Source of the DNA: Pisolithus tinctorius
Lineage: Eukaryota; Basidiomycota; Agaricomycetes; Boletales; Pisolithaceae
Assembly (NCBI GenBank): GCA_024663395.1
Contig: JANFAH010000001.1
Span: 2,046,001 to 2,110,000, forward strand
Direction: 5' to 3'
Length of the DNA stretch: 64,000 nucleotides
A program made the position numbers and the translations under genes. The notes under the pieces were generated by a model. That model searched no databases, had not been told where the DNA came from, and saw only the letters and a program-made list of their open reading frames with translations. Position 1 is the stretch's first letter. Every line of letters starts with the position of its first letter. Shown piece by piece: positions 1 to 12,578 of the stretch.

Positions 1-2700
1 GACACGGTGCCACAGCAGGAGGTGGCGAACACTCACATGCAGATTGGCCAAGCTCTCCACGCACCGTCCCTTTTACACTGTTTCCACATCGTGGAGCAGG
101 AGGATCTCAGAAGCAAACTCCGATTTGCTCATGGAATTCCAGGGTGGAATCGGGCTGTCTTCTCAGCACAAACTGCTTGGCCAGCGAATGGGACATATGT
201 GTTCTTAGGTTGGATATACTCCGCCAAAACTCCGAATCCAGATAATTGCTGGATCCTAGATGTGACTTTAGAGACACAGACTGCTCGGCGCTGGATGATA
301 GCAAACAAAACTGGGCGGAGCACCTTCCACAAGATTGGGATGGTGTATGCTAGTTCGCTCACCATTTTCAAGGAAAATCCTATCTACAGGCATATCGTCT
401 TGGATTAGTTTGATAATCTCAAGTAAGCTCTCACATTTTTTACACGACGTTTGGTAAGTTGTATGAGAGTATTACAGTCTGTTCTCAGAGAGAAGTCGCG
501 GACGGGGATGAAGATGCGCTGAAGGGTGGTGCTCCCAGGAAAAGTTACTGGAGGCCTGAAGCGTCAGTGTATGGAAGAAGGGATGTGTTTGAAATGACCG
601 CATATGCTGTAAGATAGTTTGAGCGACTGAAGTACGAAGATGATATTCTTCAATTATCACAAATTGGAGATCTGCGGCAGTCCGTAGGGATGAACTTCAT
701 TTTTGTTGATATTTGGTGGCACCAGAACCGTTACCGGAAGGATCATTATTTCTGGATTTCGCAATGAAGACTTGCAATTCCACACAAATCATGGTAGTCG
801 TGGTCGGTGGCATCAGTGGCTGCCAAGTGCTGAAGACACGTGCACGTGACTCAACATGGGTCAAGTTGCGACGACGTTCTGCTAATAGGCAAAATCAGAG
901 CTCATGGGGACAGTTATCTACCACCGCCAACTCAGGTCACTTTGCACGACCCAGGAGACGCTCGAATGTGCAAAATCCATTCTCAACCTCGCATCCATAA
1001 GGACGGGTCATGGAACAGGCTTCGTAGCCAATGCAGTCGTGCTACCCGCAGTTGCTGCTTATCTGGCATCTGAGCAGTGTGTGCCACATTTCTTTTCCTT
1101 GGAACTGACTGGTTGAAGCTAGAAATTATGTAGATTGAATGCAAATGAGGTCTCCCTCCAGAGCGCAGCGACAGCTGCATGCGTCAAGCCCCGTGTCTTT
1201 GAAGATATGCTCAAAACCGTACGTACAGCTCTCCAACTGGATGAAGACAAAGACGGACAGCACGGACCTGGTGGAGATCCCACATACCAGAGTCTGGTTG
1301 CATGTCATGGACTATATCCTCCCACAGAAGCTGTTCAGTGGATGGAACAAGCTGAGGACACGCTGCCACAAGTAGAGATGATGAAGAGACGGTATGGTTT
1401 ACATGTGATGACGGGTGCCATATTCTTCTGGGTGTATAATTTGATGGGAGTCAGTCTTAGTCGTTCCCCACCGAAACATGATGGTCGCTAAAGAAACTTT
1501 GCAGAACACGCTTGCAGAAAAGATGTTCTGTGTGGACTACAATTTTAAACCGATCAAGTTTAAGAACATCTTGAAAGGTCTAGATGAGCACTGTGGAACT
1601 GTGGCAGACCTCATTCGATCTGCACTCCCTAAAATCCAGGCTTCTCAGTCCACTGTTCCACCCACTGCCTCTTCTTCTAAGTTTCCCTCGATCGCACCAT
1701 TTCAGTTGCCAAGTTTGTCGCCACAGAAATCCAAATCGCCCATCAAATCCGCTATGAAAGGCAAGGAACGGGAACGGGAGTTGATGATGTCAAGGGCCAC
1801 GTCACAGAAACGAACTGTCGTGTTTTCCCAGTCCTTGCTCGACCTAGATGAACATGTGGACGTTCCTGAAACACTGACGAAAAAGTGCAGAATCGAATCT
1901 CCCACCAAGCCCAGCCTGAGGCATGGAATGACATTATCGTCTGTCCCCCATGAAGATGCCAGCATAGCTGCATTTCAAACAGCACTCGCGGGCCCAGCGC
2001 TTGCCCGGCCACAACCCTCCAGCCCAAGAGACCCCCCTGCGTTTCCTTCGCCTCGCACTCGTAGCACCCGGACAGACGCTGCCGAACCACCATCGACGCC
2101 CCAATGATCAAACAGGCTGCAAGCATCGAATTTAGATAATGCCTCACCAACGCAGTCACCTACATCGGCAGCCATGACCTCAACCCCTTCCACTTCGACA
2201 CATCTTCCCCCTGTTCAACCCCTTACCCACCCTCGCAAGCGCTTCTACCCCATCTTCATGGACCAGCAGCAGTGGGTCGCAAAGGACCCGAAGGTGGAGA
2301 GGATTTGGGCAGATGCAGTGGCACATTGGACTCACATGATTGAGTTATACGGGCATCCATTGGAGCACTACTGACCGGTTGTCTCATAATCAGTACTCTA
2401 GATTGCATGTTTTCATCGATGGTCGTATGTGTATCCATTCACATTTTTGTTGGTGAAATCATGTCACTTACGGGGGTAGTTAAATACTCAGCAGAATATT
2501 ATAATACGTATTCTATACGAAAGTTCAATTGGAATCCACACATGGCAGAGTGTACCGATCAAGACCGAACCAAGTCAATTGTAGGAATAACGATCTCCTG
2601 CATAGAGTACCGCGGCGGCCAGCATTTTGCGAGTAGGGTCACATCTACTACGATGGATTAAAATACTTGACATTCATTTTCCAACGATTTTCAGTGGTCT
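1..2700 (+). other. Decayed ORF region, unknown function
   Basis: Several open stretches lie on the plus strand (7-408, 1135-1491, 1478-2107, 2174-2374) but I could not join them into one convincing gene. The 1478-2107 stretch has a low-complexity Ser/Pro/Thr/Lys-rich centre and ends in a Pro-rich tail. The frame at 2174-2374 ends in a Trp-rich segment that looks like a former C-terminus. A second, more broken copy of the 1730-2110 part lies at 34590-34870, upstream of the second P450, so this block belongs to a duplicated unit rather than being unique. A 472-660 segment recurs at about 25650-25790. I do not recognise the family. Most likely a dead host or transposon-derived gene. Confidence 0.4.
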
Positions 2701-3072
2701 TATGGCTGTCTTGAGCCCCTCTTTCGCTCACAGGACCATTGTGATCAGGAGCAATGGGTGGGAGGCAAACGGAGGATACTGGAGATGAGAATGTGTTTGT
2801 GCCTGTAAGTGTCTACTTCGACCTGTAATTCAACTGAGTCTATTGCTTTTGGTTGCATCGAGATCTATGGTGATGACGGATCTGGGTAGCTGGCAGGATA
2901 ATTTTAAACATTAGTCAGATATCACTTGACCTGCTCGGTCCCAGGTCACAAGAAGGATGTAAATTTCACTGTCTCAGTGCAATTGGGCGTAGAATGTGGT
3001 AACACCTGAAGTGTTTCACTCTCAGCTCTCCTCTATAGCCTTGTATTCAAACTAGCTTGAAAGCGGCAATGG
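2690..3072 (+). repeat. Duplicated P450 upstream unit, left of the KDZ element
   Basis: Sequence here matches, in reverse orientation, 47219-47500 upstream of the fourth P450 copy. The last ~100 bp (2969-3072) match 21984-22082 in direct orientation. The shared tract includes the words gcggtaacacc (gtggtaacacc on the left), ctctcctctatagcc and actagcttgaaag. The block therefore looks like the 5' flank of a P450 gene that now lies on the far side of the transposon. It holds no ORF I would call. Confidence 0.6.
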
Positions 3073-3241
3073 TACCGTGTTGATAGCATTATCTACACAT
3101 CTACCATTTCCAGGTCACGTGCTTTTCCTGCGGAGTTTGAATCTCCAGTCGGGGATTTGATATTCACCCACAAACTCATGACTCAACTGCACTTGAGTTT
3201 GCTCGTGTGGTCTTTCCACATTTAACTTTGAGCTGCCCAAG

Positions 3242-3285
3242 TACTATCACTTACCAACTTGTTAGCCTCCCCCACTTGTTGGCCA
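3242..3285 (+). repeat. Left terminal inverted repeat of the KDZ element
   Basis: The 44 bp starting tactatc match the reverse complement of 21939-21982 with four visible mismatches. The shared core is accaacttgttagcctcccc, followed by a tgttggcca end. Similarity stops abruptly on both sides of this stretch, which sets the proposed element end. Confidence 0.8.
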
Positions 3286-3423
3286 GTTTTTCAAAATGAT
3301 GAAATCTTCCCTAACAACAAATTTTCTGTATGGACACAGCAATAAAATACACATAGTGTAGTCACACTTAGTCACAACACATGGGCAGCCTGTGCGCCAA
3401 AACACCAACACTTATATAGACCC

Positions 3424-5585
3424 CGAGACGGGCCCGCCTATAATAGATTAGCCGCTACACATGGACAGGCCCGAGGGACTAAAGTGAGAGCAACATATGT
3501 ACGGGCCCGTAAGTGCATTACCACAACATATGGGAGGGCCCGTGGTGGGTAAGGATGCTGAAACATTTAGACGGGCCCGTGACCAATTAAGTATACTGAG
3601 CTGCTGTAAGACATGGACGGGCCCGTCCTGGTAGGTTACACCCCTGTCTCAACATTAAGGCGGGCCCGCCTATCATAACATGGAGAGGGTCACAGCATAA
3701 GGACGGGCCCGTCTATGATTAGAATACAAAGTTGGCAACATATGGACGGGCCCAGGAGTAATATCATTTATGGTGTCACAACATCTAGACAGGCCCGTTC
3801 ATAATAAGCCGTACCTCTGTCGCAACATAAAGACGGGCCCGTCAGTAATGTCGTTTCATAATGTCACAACATATGGACGGGCCTGTCGACAGTAAGATGT
3901 ACTGCTGTTGAAACATAAAGACGGGCCCGTCACAAGTATCTTTTAATAGAGTCACAACGTAAGGTCGGGCCTGTCAGTAGTATTATGCAACATATGGACG
4001 GGCCCGTCCACAGTAAGGTGTGCCTCTGACGAAACATAAAGACGGGCCCGTCAGTAATCTCATGTATAGCATCACAACATATGGACGGGCCCATCAGTAG
4101 TATTATTTATATCGTCACAGCTATGGGCGGGCCCGGCCCCAGTAAGATGTACCCTGTCGAAACATAAAGGCGGGCCCGTCACTAATATCATTTAATAGAG
4201 TCACAGCATATGGACGGGCCCTTCAGTAGTATTATTTATATCGTCACAACATATGGGCGGGCCCGGCCCCAGTAAGATGTACCCTGTCGAAACATAAAGG
4301 CGGGCCTGTCACTAATATCATTTAATAGAGTCACAACATATGGACGGGCCCTTCAATAGTATTATTTATATCGTCACAACATATGGACGGGCCCTTCAGT
4401 AGTATTATTTATATTGTCACAGCATATGGACGGGCCCGTCCATAGTAAGATGTACTTCGGACGAAACATAAAGACGGGCCCGTCAGTAATCTCATGTATA
4501 GCATCACAACATATGGACGGGCCCTTCAGTAGGATTATTTATATCGTCACAACATATGGGCGGGCCCGGCCCCAGTAAGATGTACCCTGTCGAAACATAA
4601 AGGCGGGCCCGTCACTAATATCATTTAATAGAGTCACAACATATGGATGGGCCCTGCAATAGTATTATTTATATCGTCACAACATGTGGACGGGCCCTTC
4701 AGTAGTATTATTTATATTGTCACAGCATATGGACGGGCCCATCCATAGTAAGATGTACTTCGGACGAAACATAAAGACGGGCCCGTCAGTAATCTCATGT
4801 ATAGCATCACAACATATGGATGGGCCCTTCAGTAGTATTATTTATATCGTCACAACATATGGGCGGGCCCGGCCCCAGTAAGATGTACCCTGTCGAAACA
4901 TAAAGATGGGCCCGTCACTAGTATCATTTAATAGAGTCACAACATATGGACGGGCCCTTCAGTAATACTAATTATATTGTCACAACATATGGACGGGCCC
5001 TTCAGTAGTATCATGTATATCGTCACAACAAATGGACGGGCCCGGCCCCAGTAAGATGTACCCTGTCGAAACATAAAGACGGGCCCTTCAGTTGTATTAT
5101 TTACATTGTCACAGCATATGGACGGGCCCATCCACAGTAAGATGTACCTCTGACGAAACATAAAGACGGGCCTTCAGTAGTATCATGTATATCATCGCAA
5201 CAAATGGACGGGCCCATCTAGCCAGATGCACCCCTGTCAAAACATAAGGACGGGTCCGTGTATGGTATTCTTAGGCAGCAGAAAGGGAGATCCAAGCTAT
5301 CTACATAAGGATGGCCCGTGTAAGGCATTCTCAGGCAGCAGAAAGGGAGATCAAAGGGATCTACATAAGGACGGGCTCATCCATGGTATTCTCAGGCAGC
5401 AGATAAGGGAAAACAAAAACCGGTGTTACAACATAAGACGGGCCGATCCGTCCATCGCAGGATTACAAACCCTTGGCACCGCATAAGGCAGGCCAATCCG
5501 TCGTATCATAGATAGCTCACCGCAAATGGACGGGCCTATCCATATTGGGTTATCCCCCTGTCACAATATAAGACGGGCCCAGGAA
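3424..5585 (+). repeat. Left subterminal GGGCCC array
   Basis: Several dozen copies of a palindromic core, ideally acgggcccgt, recur every ~50-60 bp. Two spacer types alternate: one reads like cacaacatatgg before the core with agtaatatcattt after it, the other like gtcgaaacataaag before the core with a cagtaagatgtacc spacer. Individual cores vary (gggcccttc, gggcccatc, gggcctgtc). Long runs of 2-4 repeats are themselves duplicated (for example 4100-4260 and 4230-4320), as expected of unequal exchange. The ~60-90 aa open frames inside are by-products of the repeat. The likely role is transposase binding or end pairing, by analogy with subterminal repeats of other cut-and-paste elements; that is inference. 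Confidence 0.85.
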
Positions 5586-5999
5586 GACAAGAAATGAAGA
5601 AAGGGGAACCTCTCGCACTATGAAGTATCTGAATTTCCCACTATAAATTGTGTTTCATGTTGGACGATTTGTCTATTCAGTTGGAATCTCAGGCGCTGGT
5701 CTATGTAGCCACGAGCCAGGACTCCGCCATTGGAGCAGACGGGAAACACACAAAACAAATGGCAATGCTATTCAGAACAACGCATAATATTTTTATCTGA
5801 GTCTCTGCTTCATATATGCATCCAGGATTATGGACTTGTACCAGTATTGCCGTCATGCCGTGGGAATCATTCATAGGCGGGATAAAAAGTGCGACATCCG
5901 CGTATCTCATTGTCCGTCTTTCACTTCTGACTCTTCCTCTCTCCAATCACCATCACCACTCTCACCGTCGAATTACCTCATCGTCTCATCATCAGAAAC
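5586..5999 (+). promoter_or_regulatory. Probable promoter region of the Zn2Cys6-like gene
   Basis: This is the ~410 bp between the end of the left array and the ATG at 6000. It has CT-rich and CA-rich stretches (about 5920-5990, many cttc/tcac units) just upstream of the start, as is usual before fungal genes. No specific operator is recognised. Confidence 0.35.
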
Positions 6000-7663
6000 A
6001 TGCCGTCGTTGTCGTCTCACAAGTTCTTCAAGAAATCGCCTGAGCTCGATGCTGCAGCCAACCGCATTCTTCAAATTTATTTCAAGGATATCATGGAAAG
6101 CAGCAAGCTGGGAAAGGCGGACAAGATTGCGAAGTGGAGAGGTGCCATCAAGGTGATAAACGATGAACTAGTGCGTCATAGCCTCATCACACTTTTTCAC
6201 TAACTGATGTATTCAGGACTCTGTATGCGACCTCATCGCTAGGACGGATGAGATTCCGATGACCCTCATCGGCGTCGACATGTTCTTAAAGTGGCATGAA
6301 GACCTCGGCTCGATCGACCACCCGTGGCCTGAGTGGAAGACCGCCCTAGCCCCTTCCAAAACCGACATCGCCAACCACAAGTGGCTCGACATCGTCGAGC
6401 GTCGATACGACTACCACCGGTTGGGCCTCCCTATGCCCTGTGTGGTGCCAACACCAACACCACCCGCTCAAGAGACCGAAATGCCTACGAGCGACAAAGG
6501 AAAACGGAAAGCGACCGAGGTGGAGGTGGAGCAAATGATAGCGGAGGGCTCGCACAGGATGGAGGTGGACGATGAGGGTGAAGAGGAGGTGCCAGAGAAG
6601 GAGGACGAGGAGGAAGAACCAGTACGAGGCAGGCAGAAGCGCCAAGCTGCTGCGAAAACGACGACCCGTCGATCCAGACGTCGATCCCGCGCTACGAAGG
6701 CAACAGCGGAAACCGACGAAGAAGACGACGTTTCCGCTCAAGGCCAATCGAAACGCAAGCCTTGTCCACCGTCGGACAGACTATACGGTCGCGCTGCCTT
6801 AGCTTTCAGAAGGACGCCTTCCCCTGACCCCAAATCCTGCGAGTCGTGCTGCAGACGCAAGGTCCGATGCTACAGGAACCCCAGGAAGTCCTGCTTCCCA
6901 TGCGATGGTCGCAAGATTCGATGCAACCATGCCAAAGGCGGCACTACCGCTCCAACTCGACGGAATCCATCGTGAGCCAGGGGGAAAAAGCGAGCTCGAA
7001 GTCTGTCCCCAACGATGGAGGCCCAAGAACCCCAAAGCCCAGCGGAACGTCCCCAAAAGCGACACGTTTCGATGGCTTCCAAAGCCATCGATACTGGGGT
7101 TGGGCCCTCCAACCAGGGAAAGACGATCCCCGAGGGATCTTCACTCAGTACGTTTCCAATTTCATGTATTTACCGCTGACTCAAATTTTATTCAGAGATT
7201 CGTATTCCCGCATTCAAACGCGGGGATTCCCGCCCAATCCCAGCCGCTGTACGAGCGGATTCGATCGTCGAGGTTGGCCCATCCGTTGCGCAGGAGGTAC
7301 AGGAATCTACGGTAGCAGGTACGTTTAACCACTCCACATCTACACTAAGTATCGTCGTTAACCCTTGTATTCAAAGCAGAAACCCGCCCATCGACAACGA
7401 CGGCACCCGTCCAACCCACAACCGCTGCAACTCCCAGCGCACCGTCACCCGTCTGCGCCCCAATTGCCGATCTTTCGCAAACGTCCAACACAATCGAACA
7501 GCGAATCGAAGATTTGGAACGTCGACTCCGCGATGCTGAGGCCCACTGCCAATACTACGAGGATCGAATGTACGATTTCCAAATACAACAGGACGAGACC
7601 ACGCAGACGCTGGACAGGATGGCGCGCGAGCTGGAGGCTCTGCGTATTCGGGTGTATGGATGA
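6000..7663 (+). CDS. Zn2Cys6-like cluster and coiled-coil protein of the KDZ element
   Basis: Five exons give an open 475-aa frame: 6000-6152, 6217-6971, 7038-7147, 7196-7318, 7377-7663. The N-terminal ~200 residues hold a Trp-rich globular part followed by an acidic Glu/Asp/Lys/Arg-rich stretch. Residues ~259-287 carry six cysteines spaced C-x2-C-x6-C-x7-C-x2-C-x6-C, the spacing of fungal Zn2Cys6 DNA-binding domains. The two halves resemble each other (Cys-Arg-Arg-Lys-Val-Arg-Cys and Cys-Asp-Gly-Arg-Lys-Ile-Arg-Cys). A Pro/Thr/Ala-rich linker follows, and the C-terminal ~55 residues form a clear heptad coiled coil, so it probably dimerises. The TGA at 6973 in the exon-2 frame falls inside the third intron-like gap (6972-7037, gt...ag, 66 nt), whose removal keeps frame. 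A DNA-binding accessory factor or regulator of the element is plausible but unproven. Confidence 0.7.
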
Positions 7664-8926
7664 CCATTGGGTGACGACCTCATCGATCTCTTTGGGCCTC
7701 TGGCAGATGAGACAAGGGCGGATAGGACAGCAGGGTGAATGAGGCCGTCTATAATTTTACTCCTCCGCGGTATATACAATGTTTTTTTACATTTCGCATT
7801 TTAATTGACCACTGCGGCCGCATCATATACTCAACATTTACTTAGAGTGAGAAAAAGACAATGGCTAGACAGCCAACAGAATTGCGAAGGATAATCTCAT
7901 TCTACTAAAACAACCGCTGATGTATCCCGATAGGCGGAAGCTTAGCGAATGCATGGCTTTGCGATATAGCATAGTTAACATGAAGCTTGAAAAATGAGAT
8001 AGCGGGATGGTCTCATTCTGCTAAAACCGGAGGTGATGGAGCCTGATAGACGGAACCCGAATGCGCGGGCTATGCTATTTACAGCGTTCACTTGGGATTT
8101 ACAAAACACGATAACGACTAATAATAGGATAACAATATTTACAGCGTTCACTTGGGAGTTACAAAACAAGATAACGGCTAATATTAGGATAACAATGCAA
8201 AGGAAGATGTCAGCCTGCGAAAACAGCATTCCGCGGATCCCGATAGACGGAACCCTTCCAAATGAGCGGCCTGCGCAATATGCAAGGTTGATATGGACTG
8301 TCTCGACCTGCTAACATGGAATTCGATGGATCCTGATAGACGGAGCCCTTCAAAGTGAGCGGACTGCGTGAGATGCAAGGCTGAGAGCAATTGGTCATCG
8401 GATGCAAATGCAAAGCAATATTCTCATTGCACTAACGTAGGATCCAAGGTATGCCCACAGGTTGGACATGTGCAAACGAGCAGAGTGTGAGATTCGCAAG
8501 GTTCAATTCAGGGAGAAAGTTGCATTCTGCTATTGTAGGAGCCAATGTATTTCGATAGGCGGAAGCTTGGCAAATGAGCGGATAAATATTTCTCAGCAGA
8601 CAGAAATACCACCAAGGGCATTCAGCCAGTAACTAGTGCCCAATTCACCCTCTGCATTGAGCAATAAATATTCTGTTTCCCAACAATGGTTTGTTGCCGT
8701 TCATCTCAGCCCGCGGACGCATGAGCCTTTCAAGACAGACGATATACATACGCATGTCATACCAGACATATCCACAATGGAAATAAAACATGCGAAAGGT
8801 AAATGAATGGGCTAGCTTGCCACTGGGCGTCTCCTGCGAAGTACCCGCTGACCCGCCCATCAGCTACAGGGCGGAATGCAAGGGCGGGGGACGGAAACTG
8901 CAGGTTCACATTGAGCTAACATTTAA
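7664..8926. repeat. Spacer with degenerate tandem repeats
   Basis: No gene is seen between the convergent ends of the Zn2Cys6-like gene and the transposase. From ~7890 to 8610 a degenerate unit of roughly 100-120 bp recurs, marked by ctcattctgctaa and by gat.gat/cctgatagacggaa-type words (for example 7920-7940, 8043-8060, 8237-8252, 8328-8345, 8550-8568). Within it a perfect-looking ~60 bp duplication occurs at 8079-8197, marked by tttacagcgttcacttggga. Both 3' ends of the flanking genes fall here, so it may also contain their polyadenylation signals. Confidence 0.6.
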
Positions 8927-11900
8927 CTACAAATCTTTCTCCAGGACAAACTGAATATCAGTCGCATTCATGGCCTGCCATTTGCGTTTGGCATGCTCGG
9001 CCAACCTCGAATACATCATCCTCTGCCTTGCTGCATAACACCGCACCCCAGGAGCTCCAATAGCGCTGTTTCCCATCTGTATCTTATGCCATTCTTTTGC
9101 TCGAAATCTGAAGAAACTTATAGCCCATTGAAATTCTGATATTACGAGCTCTTCCTCTTCTTCCCAACGATCTTTGACGGATTTTGCTCGCAGCCAATGA
9201 ATGCGATAAACTAATTGAAGCAAATTCATCAACCTCAAAGCACTTTTGAACAGTAAGGTCAACATACATTCAGACATCCAACTCTTTGATTCTGTGTCCC
9301 GCGGGACGTCGATCGACCAAAACCATGGAAGATGGGTTCCACGGTGTTCCTGTGCATTTTGGGAGAAGGCCGCTGTCTGCACAGCCAGGTCTTCTTTATG
9401 AAGCTCTTGATAACGTCCTAAGATATCTGCACCTGCGCCAAGTGCAACCATGGCATCTCTGCATTGATTATAAATCGTGGCCTGTTTTTTTACTGAGACA
9501 TTGATAGCGCGGATCATATCCCAGGCCCGAGTTTTCGTAGAATAGCTCTTAGCTGTGCGCACCACCCCCCGAAAGACAGCCGCCTTGTCTGCCAACGTAA
9601 GACGGAGGCCATGTAGCGCATCATTAGCTTGACCTGTGCGAAGCTTCAGCTCCATTTCTGCAAGATTTTGAAGCCCTCGAGCTCGACATGCGTCAATGCC
9701 AAGAGCGGATGGAAGCGGCAATTTGTCCTGCGGTCCTGCCAGGGTTCCATCTGAGGCGGGCAACTCATCCCCCACATCGTCCAGCCAACCATCATCCGAA
9801 GCATAATCCTGCTCGGAATTTGCGTCAAGAAACGCAGTCGACTGTACGGATTCGCTGGCGGAAGTGTTGGAGCCCGCTTCAAGGTGCAGTTTCAAGTAAA
9901 TCGCGGCATCCGCGATAAAACCCGATTGTTCAGATGAAATGTGATCAGCACGGCGTGCCATAGCCAATTTTTTCAATTCCGATGCCCGTTCCCCGACGTC
10001 CTTTCTGTCCATGTGAAGTGAGGTTATGGCCTCTTCTAAGCGTAAACCGCGTGCTAGCCAACTAGCCGCTCCATGTAGGCTTCCGCTGGGTCTTGGTTCC
10101 TCCAATAACGTTAGTTCAATGGCACGCACTGTTGGTGCTTCTCGTGATATGTAAGTATTTTGCGTTTATCCAAAAAGGCGGACGCCATACCCGCCCTTAA
10201 TTGAACTTCGAAGATGTCCATGGCAGATGGGTCGGTGACGCGATCTTGCAGTGCACGAATCTCTTGCGTTCGCCAGCTGTCTCGCTGCTCTGCAGTCAAG
10301 GCTTCATCTAGCTTTATATATGCCTGCCTCGCCAATGGCGCTGCTGCTCGAGCCACTTTGAGCTTCCGCGATAGGCTATCCGCTTAATCTTGGATGTCAG
10401 AGAGTGCGCTGCAAGTGGATGCTCAGACTAACCAGTCCGAATCATCTTCATGAAGTTGGAATCATTCATCTGGAAATCCAGCAGTTCTTGGCAATGTGGT
10501 GAGGTCATCCCGCATGCAGATGTGGATGCCACGTTAAGGACGGACCACAACGTTTCAATGATTTCTCCGTCTACCCATCTGGCCCCCTTGATGAACAGCG
10601 GGGCATACCGTGCATAACATTCCTTCTTGTGCCCATGCACATGCCATATGCCGATTCCAGGGATAATCCGAAGCGACGACGGGATATCAATCAGCTCACT
10701 TCGACCCACACGCTTCCGCAGATTCGTCATGTAGGAGCAATTAATGTCGTAGAAGCAAACCACTTGTTTGATCCCTTCCATATTGTATCCCAACGCATTT
10801 GCCAAAGAGTAGTCCATGTTCAACTGTCTGCAGCGCCATCAGCGGGTGTCAAAATCGACGATTCAACCTCATACCTTTCTCCTTTTTGGAAGTCAACAAC
10901 ACAATGCGGATAAAAGCATCCGTGCCGTGCGCATGCAGTCGCCCCAATTCCGGTCGCATGAAGCTTTCCCCGGGCTGCGTTTGCCTGACTGATAGCTCTG
11001 TGGTTGTTGCAGGTGGATTTCTGTGCCTGAGCTCAGATCATGTTTTGCACGGGTTGAATGAATTCATACCTCCGCGATATGTGGAGTGGCCATCAAATAG
11101 TCCGCATAGTTTGGATTGGTCACCATATAACCTAGTCCGTCCATCAACTGCACTTGATCTTCGGATTTCCACTCATGCATGTGTTCCGCTTTAAAGTTTC
11201 CGTCCATTACTACTGTGCGGGTGAACCGCCAGCTGGGGAAGGTCAGCATATGAGGATTGAAGTATTGGAGCAGCTTACTGGTCCAAATCCTCATTGGTAT
11301 CAACATTTATTCCAGGCTGGGGGCATGCTGCGCAAAATAATGCCAGTCCCCCTTTCTCTGCTGACCTGGTTGTCCCGCGGAATCCATTCCATTTAAGTAG
11401 CTTGAGGTATCTCCATTTCCGCGCAACCCGTAGAAGCTCACGGTATCTATCCTGATTGACCCTTCAGATATTCCAACACTTGGAACCAAAATACCAAATC
11501 TTACTGGAACTAGGTGTGGAAACACACTGGATGTGATCCGACGCAACTTGCTGTAATAGTTCATACCGGGCGTTCCACATTCCAGGTTGTCCCTCAGGAA
11601 GTCATCCAGAACCGCGAATGTGAATGCGGTGCTTGGCTTCTCGAACGTTGAAGGAAATAGTTTGGCTCTGAGTAACTGTATGTATCGGGCTTCTGCAGTC
11701 TCGCATTCACACCAATTCACTACAATGAAATGAACACCTGTGACATCCACAACGGTGAGATATCTTGACCCCGCTGGAGGACGGAGGTGCTTTGGGTTTT
11801 CTTCGATATCTTCCACATCTTCCCACTCTTGATCATCCATGGGCAGAGGTTCACCTGCTGCTTGCTGGGCTTGCGCGATCGCATGGGGACAGGGTGCTCC

Positions 11901-12578
11901 ACCATGTCCCAGGTGCAACCGAACGCCAGTCTGTGGGTCTTGATGTGAATGTAATTCTGGGCAACCAGCTGATCTCTCACCATATGGAGGGCGGATTCCT
12001 CGTAGAAGTCCCCTGTCCACTGTTGGATCCTGTGGAAAGGCAGACTCTCATGACTCTTCCGGCAACATTCTGTGCAGAATAGGGGCTGATGCAAGCAATC
12101 CGGACATCTGTACACCCTGTCGTTGCCACACCAGGTGCAGTTCCTTGGCTCTGGGGAGGCTTCCAGCTCCAGGAGTATCTTCAAGAACTCCCCCTTCCGT
12201 GGAACCCATTCGCGGATGTAATTGTTCTGCGTCTGACACACCATGTGAAGTCTGCTTTCGGGTTGGCGAACTGCTGCATACCTTTTTCCGCGGTAACATC
12301 AGCTGCTGGACCGGTGGGCTCATGCTTTCATGTCCGTCGAAGGCTGAATCCGCCCATGCATCAAAGTACTTGTGGGAGCGAGACCTTGAATGCTTGGATG
12401 GCGAGGATCGGGGAGAATGGACAGGGGTTGCTGGATCTGGCTGTTTGATCGCGACTTCTACCAATCGCGATCTATATCTACCTCCAGTTCTCCGAGTCTT
12501 GACTTCCAGCTGCTTCACCCGATGGCCCGGGGTAGGACCAATCATTCTCATGCCCTTTTGAGTACTTCCCTTGGCCAT
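8927..12578 (-). CDS. KDZ transposase with CxC2 cysteine cluster
   Basis: Ten exons read by eye give one open frame of 1068 aa: 12578-12282, 12232-11981, 11930-11505, 11451-11279, 11232-11070, 11026-10875, 10827-10433, 10382-10191, 10140-9268, 9210-8927. All introns are GT-AG, 43-57 nt, and the exon sum (3207 nt) is a multiple of three. Residues ~131-160 form the CxC2-type cluster (C131, C134, C142, C145, C152, C155, H160), with a further Cys-Pro-His at 197-199. The RNase H-like core shows Asp-Gly-Asn (D393), Phe-Tyr-Asp-Ile-Asn-Cys (D515) and an acidic Glu pair (E576/E579) before Thr-Leu-Trp, my candidate D-D-E catalytic residues. The C-terminus has the Arg-rich 'WLRA' helix usual in the family. 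It should cut and paste the surrounding element. Unlike its neighbours it shows no premature stop. Confidence 0.93.

Noticed and set aside
4684..5486. Open frames of 65-86 aa within the left GGGCCC array, and similar ones at 20297-21634
   Set aside because: They are read from the tandem repeat in any frame, repeat the same short phrase and have no start or codon signature of a gene.
3424..5585. Evenly spaced repeats that could recall a CRISPR array
   Set aside because: The repeats are degenerate, the spacers are themselves repeated, the host is a eukaryote and there are no cas genes. It is a transposon subterminal array.
6346..6747. 133-aa open frame on the minus strand, opposite the Zn2Cys6-like gene
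   Set aside because: It is the antisense of the acidic, purine-rich coding stretch, and its hydrophobic composition follows from that.
6972..7037. TGA at 6973 first read as a nonsense codon in the Zn2Cys6-like gene
   Set aside because: A 66 nt gt...ag interval removes it and keeps frame, so an intron is the simpler reading.
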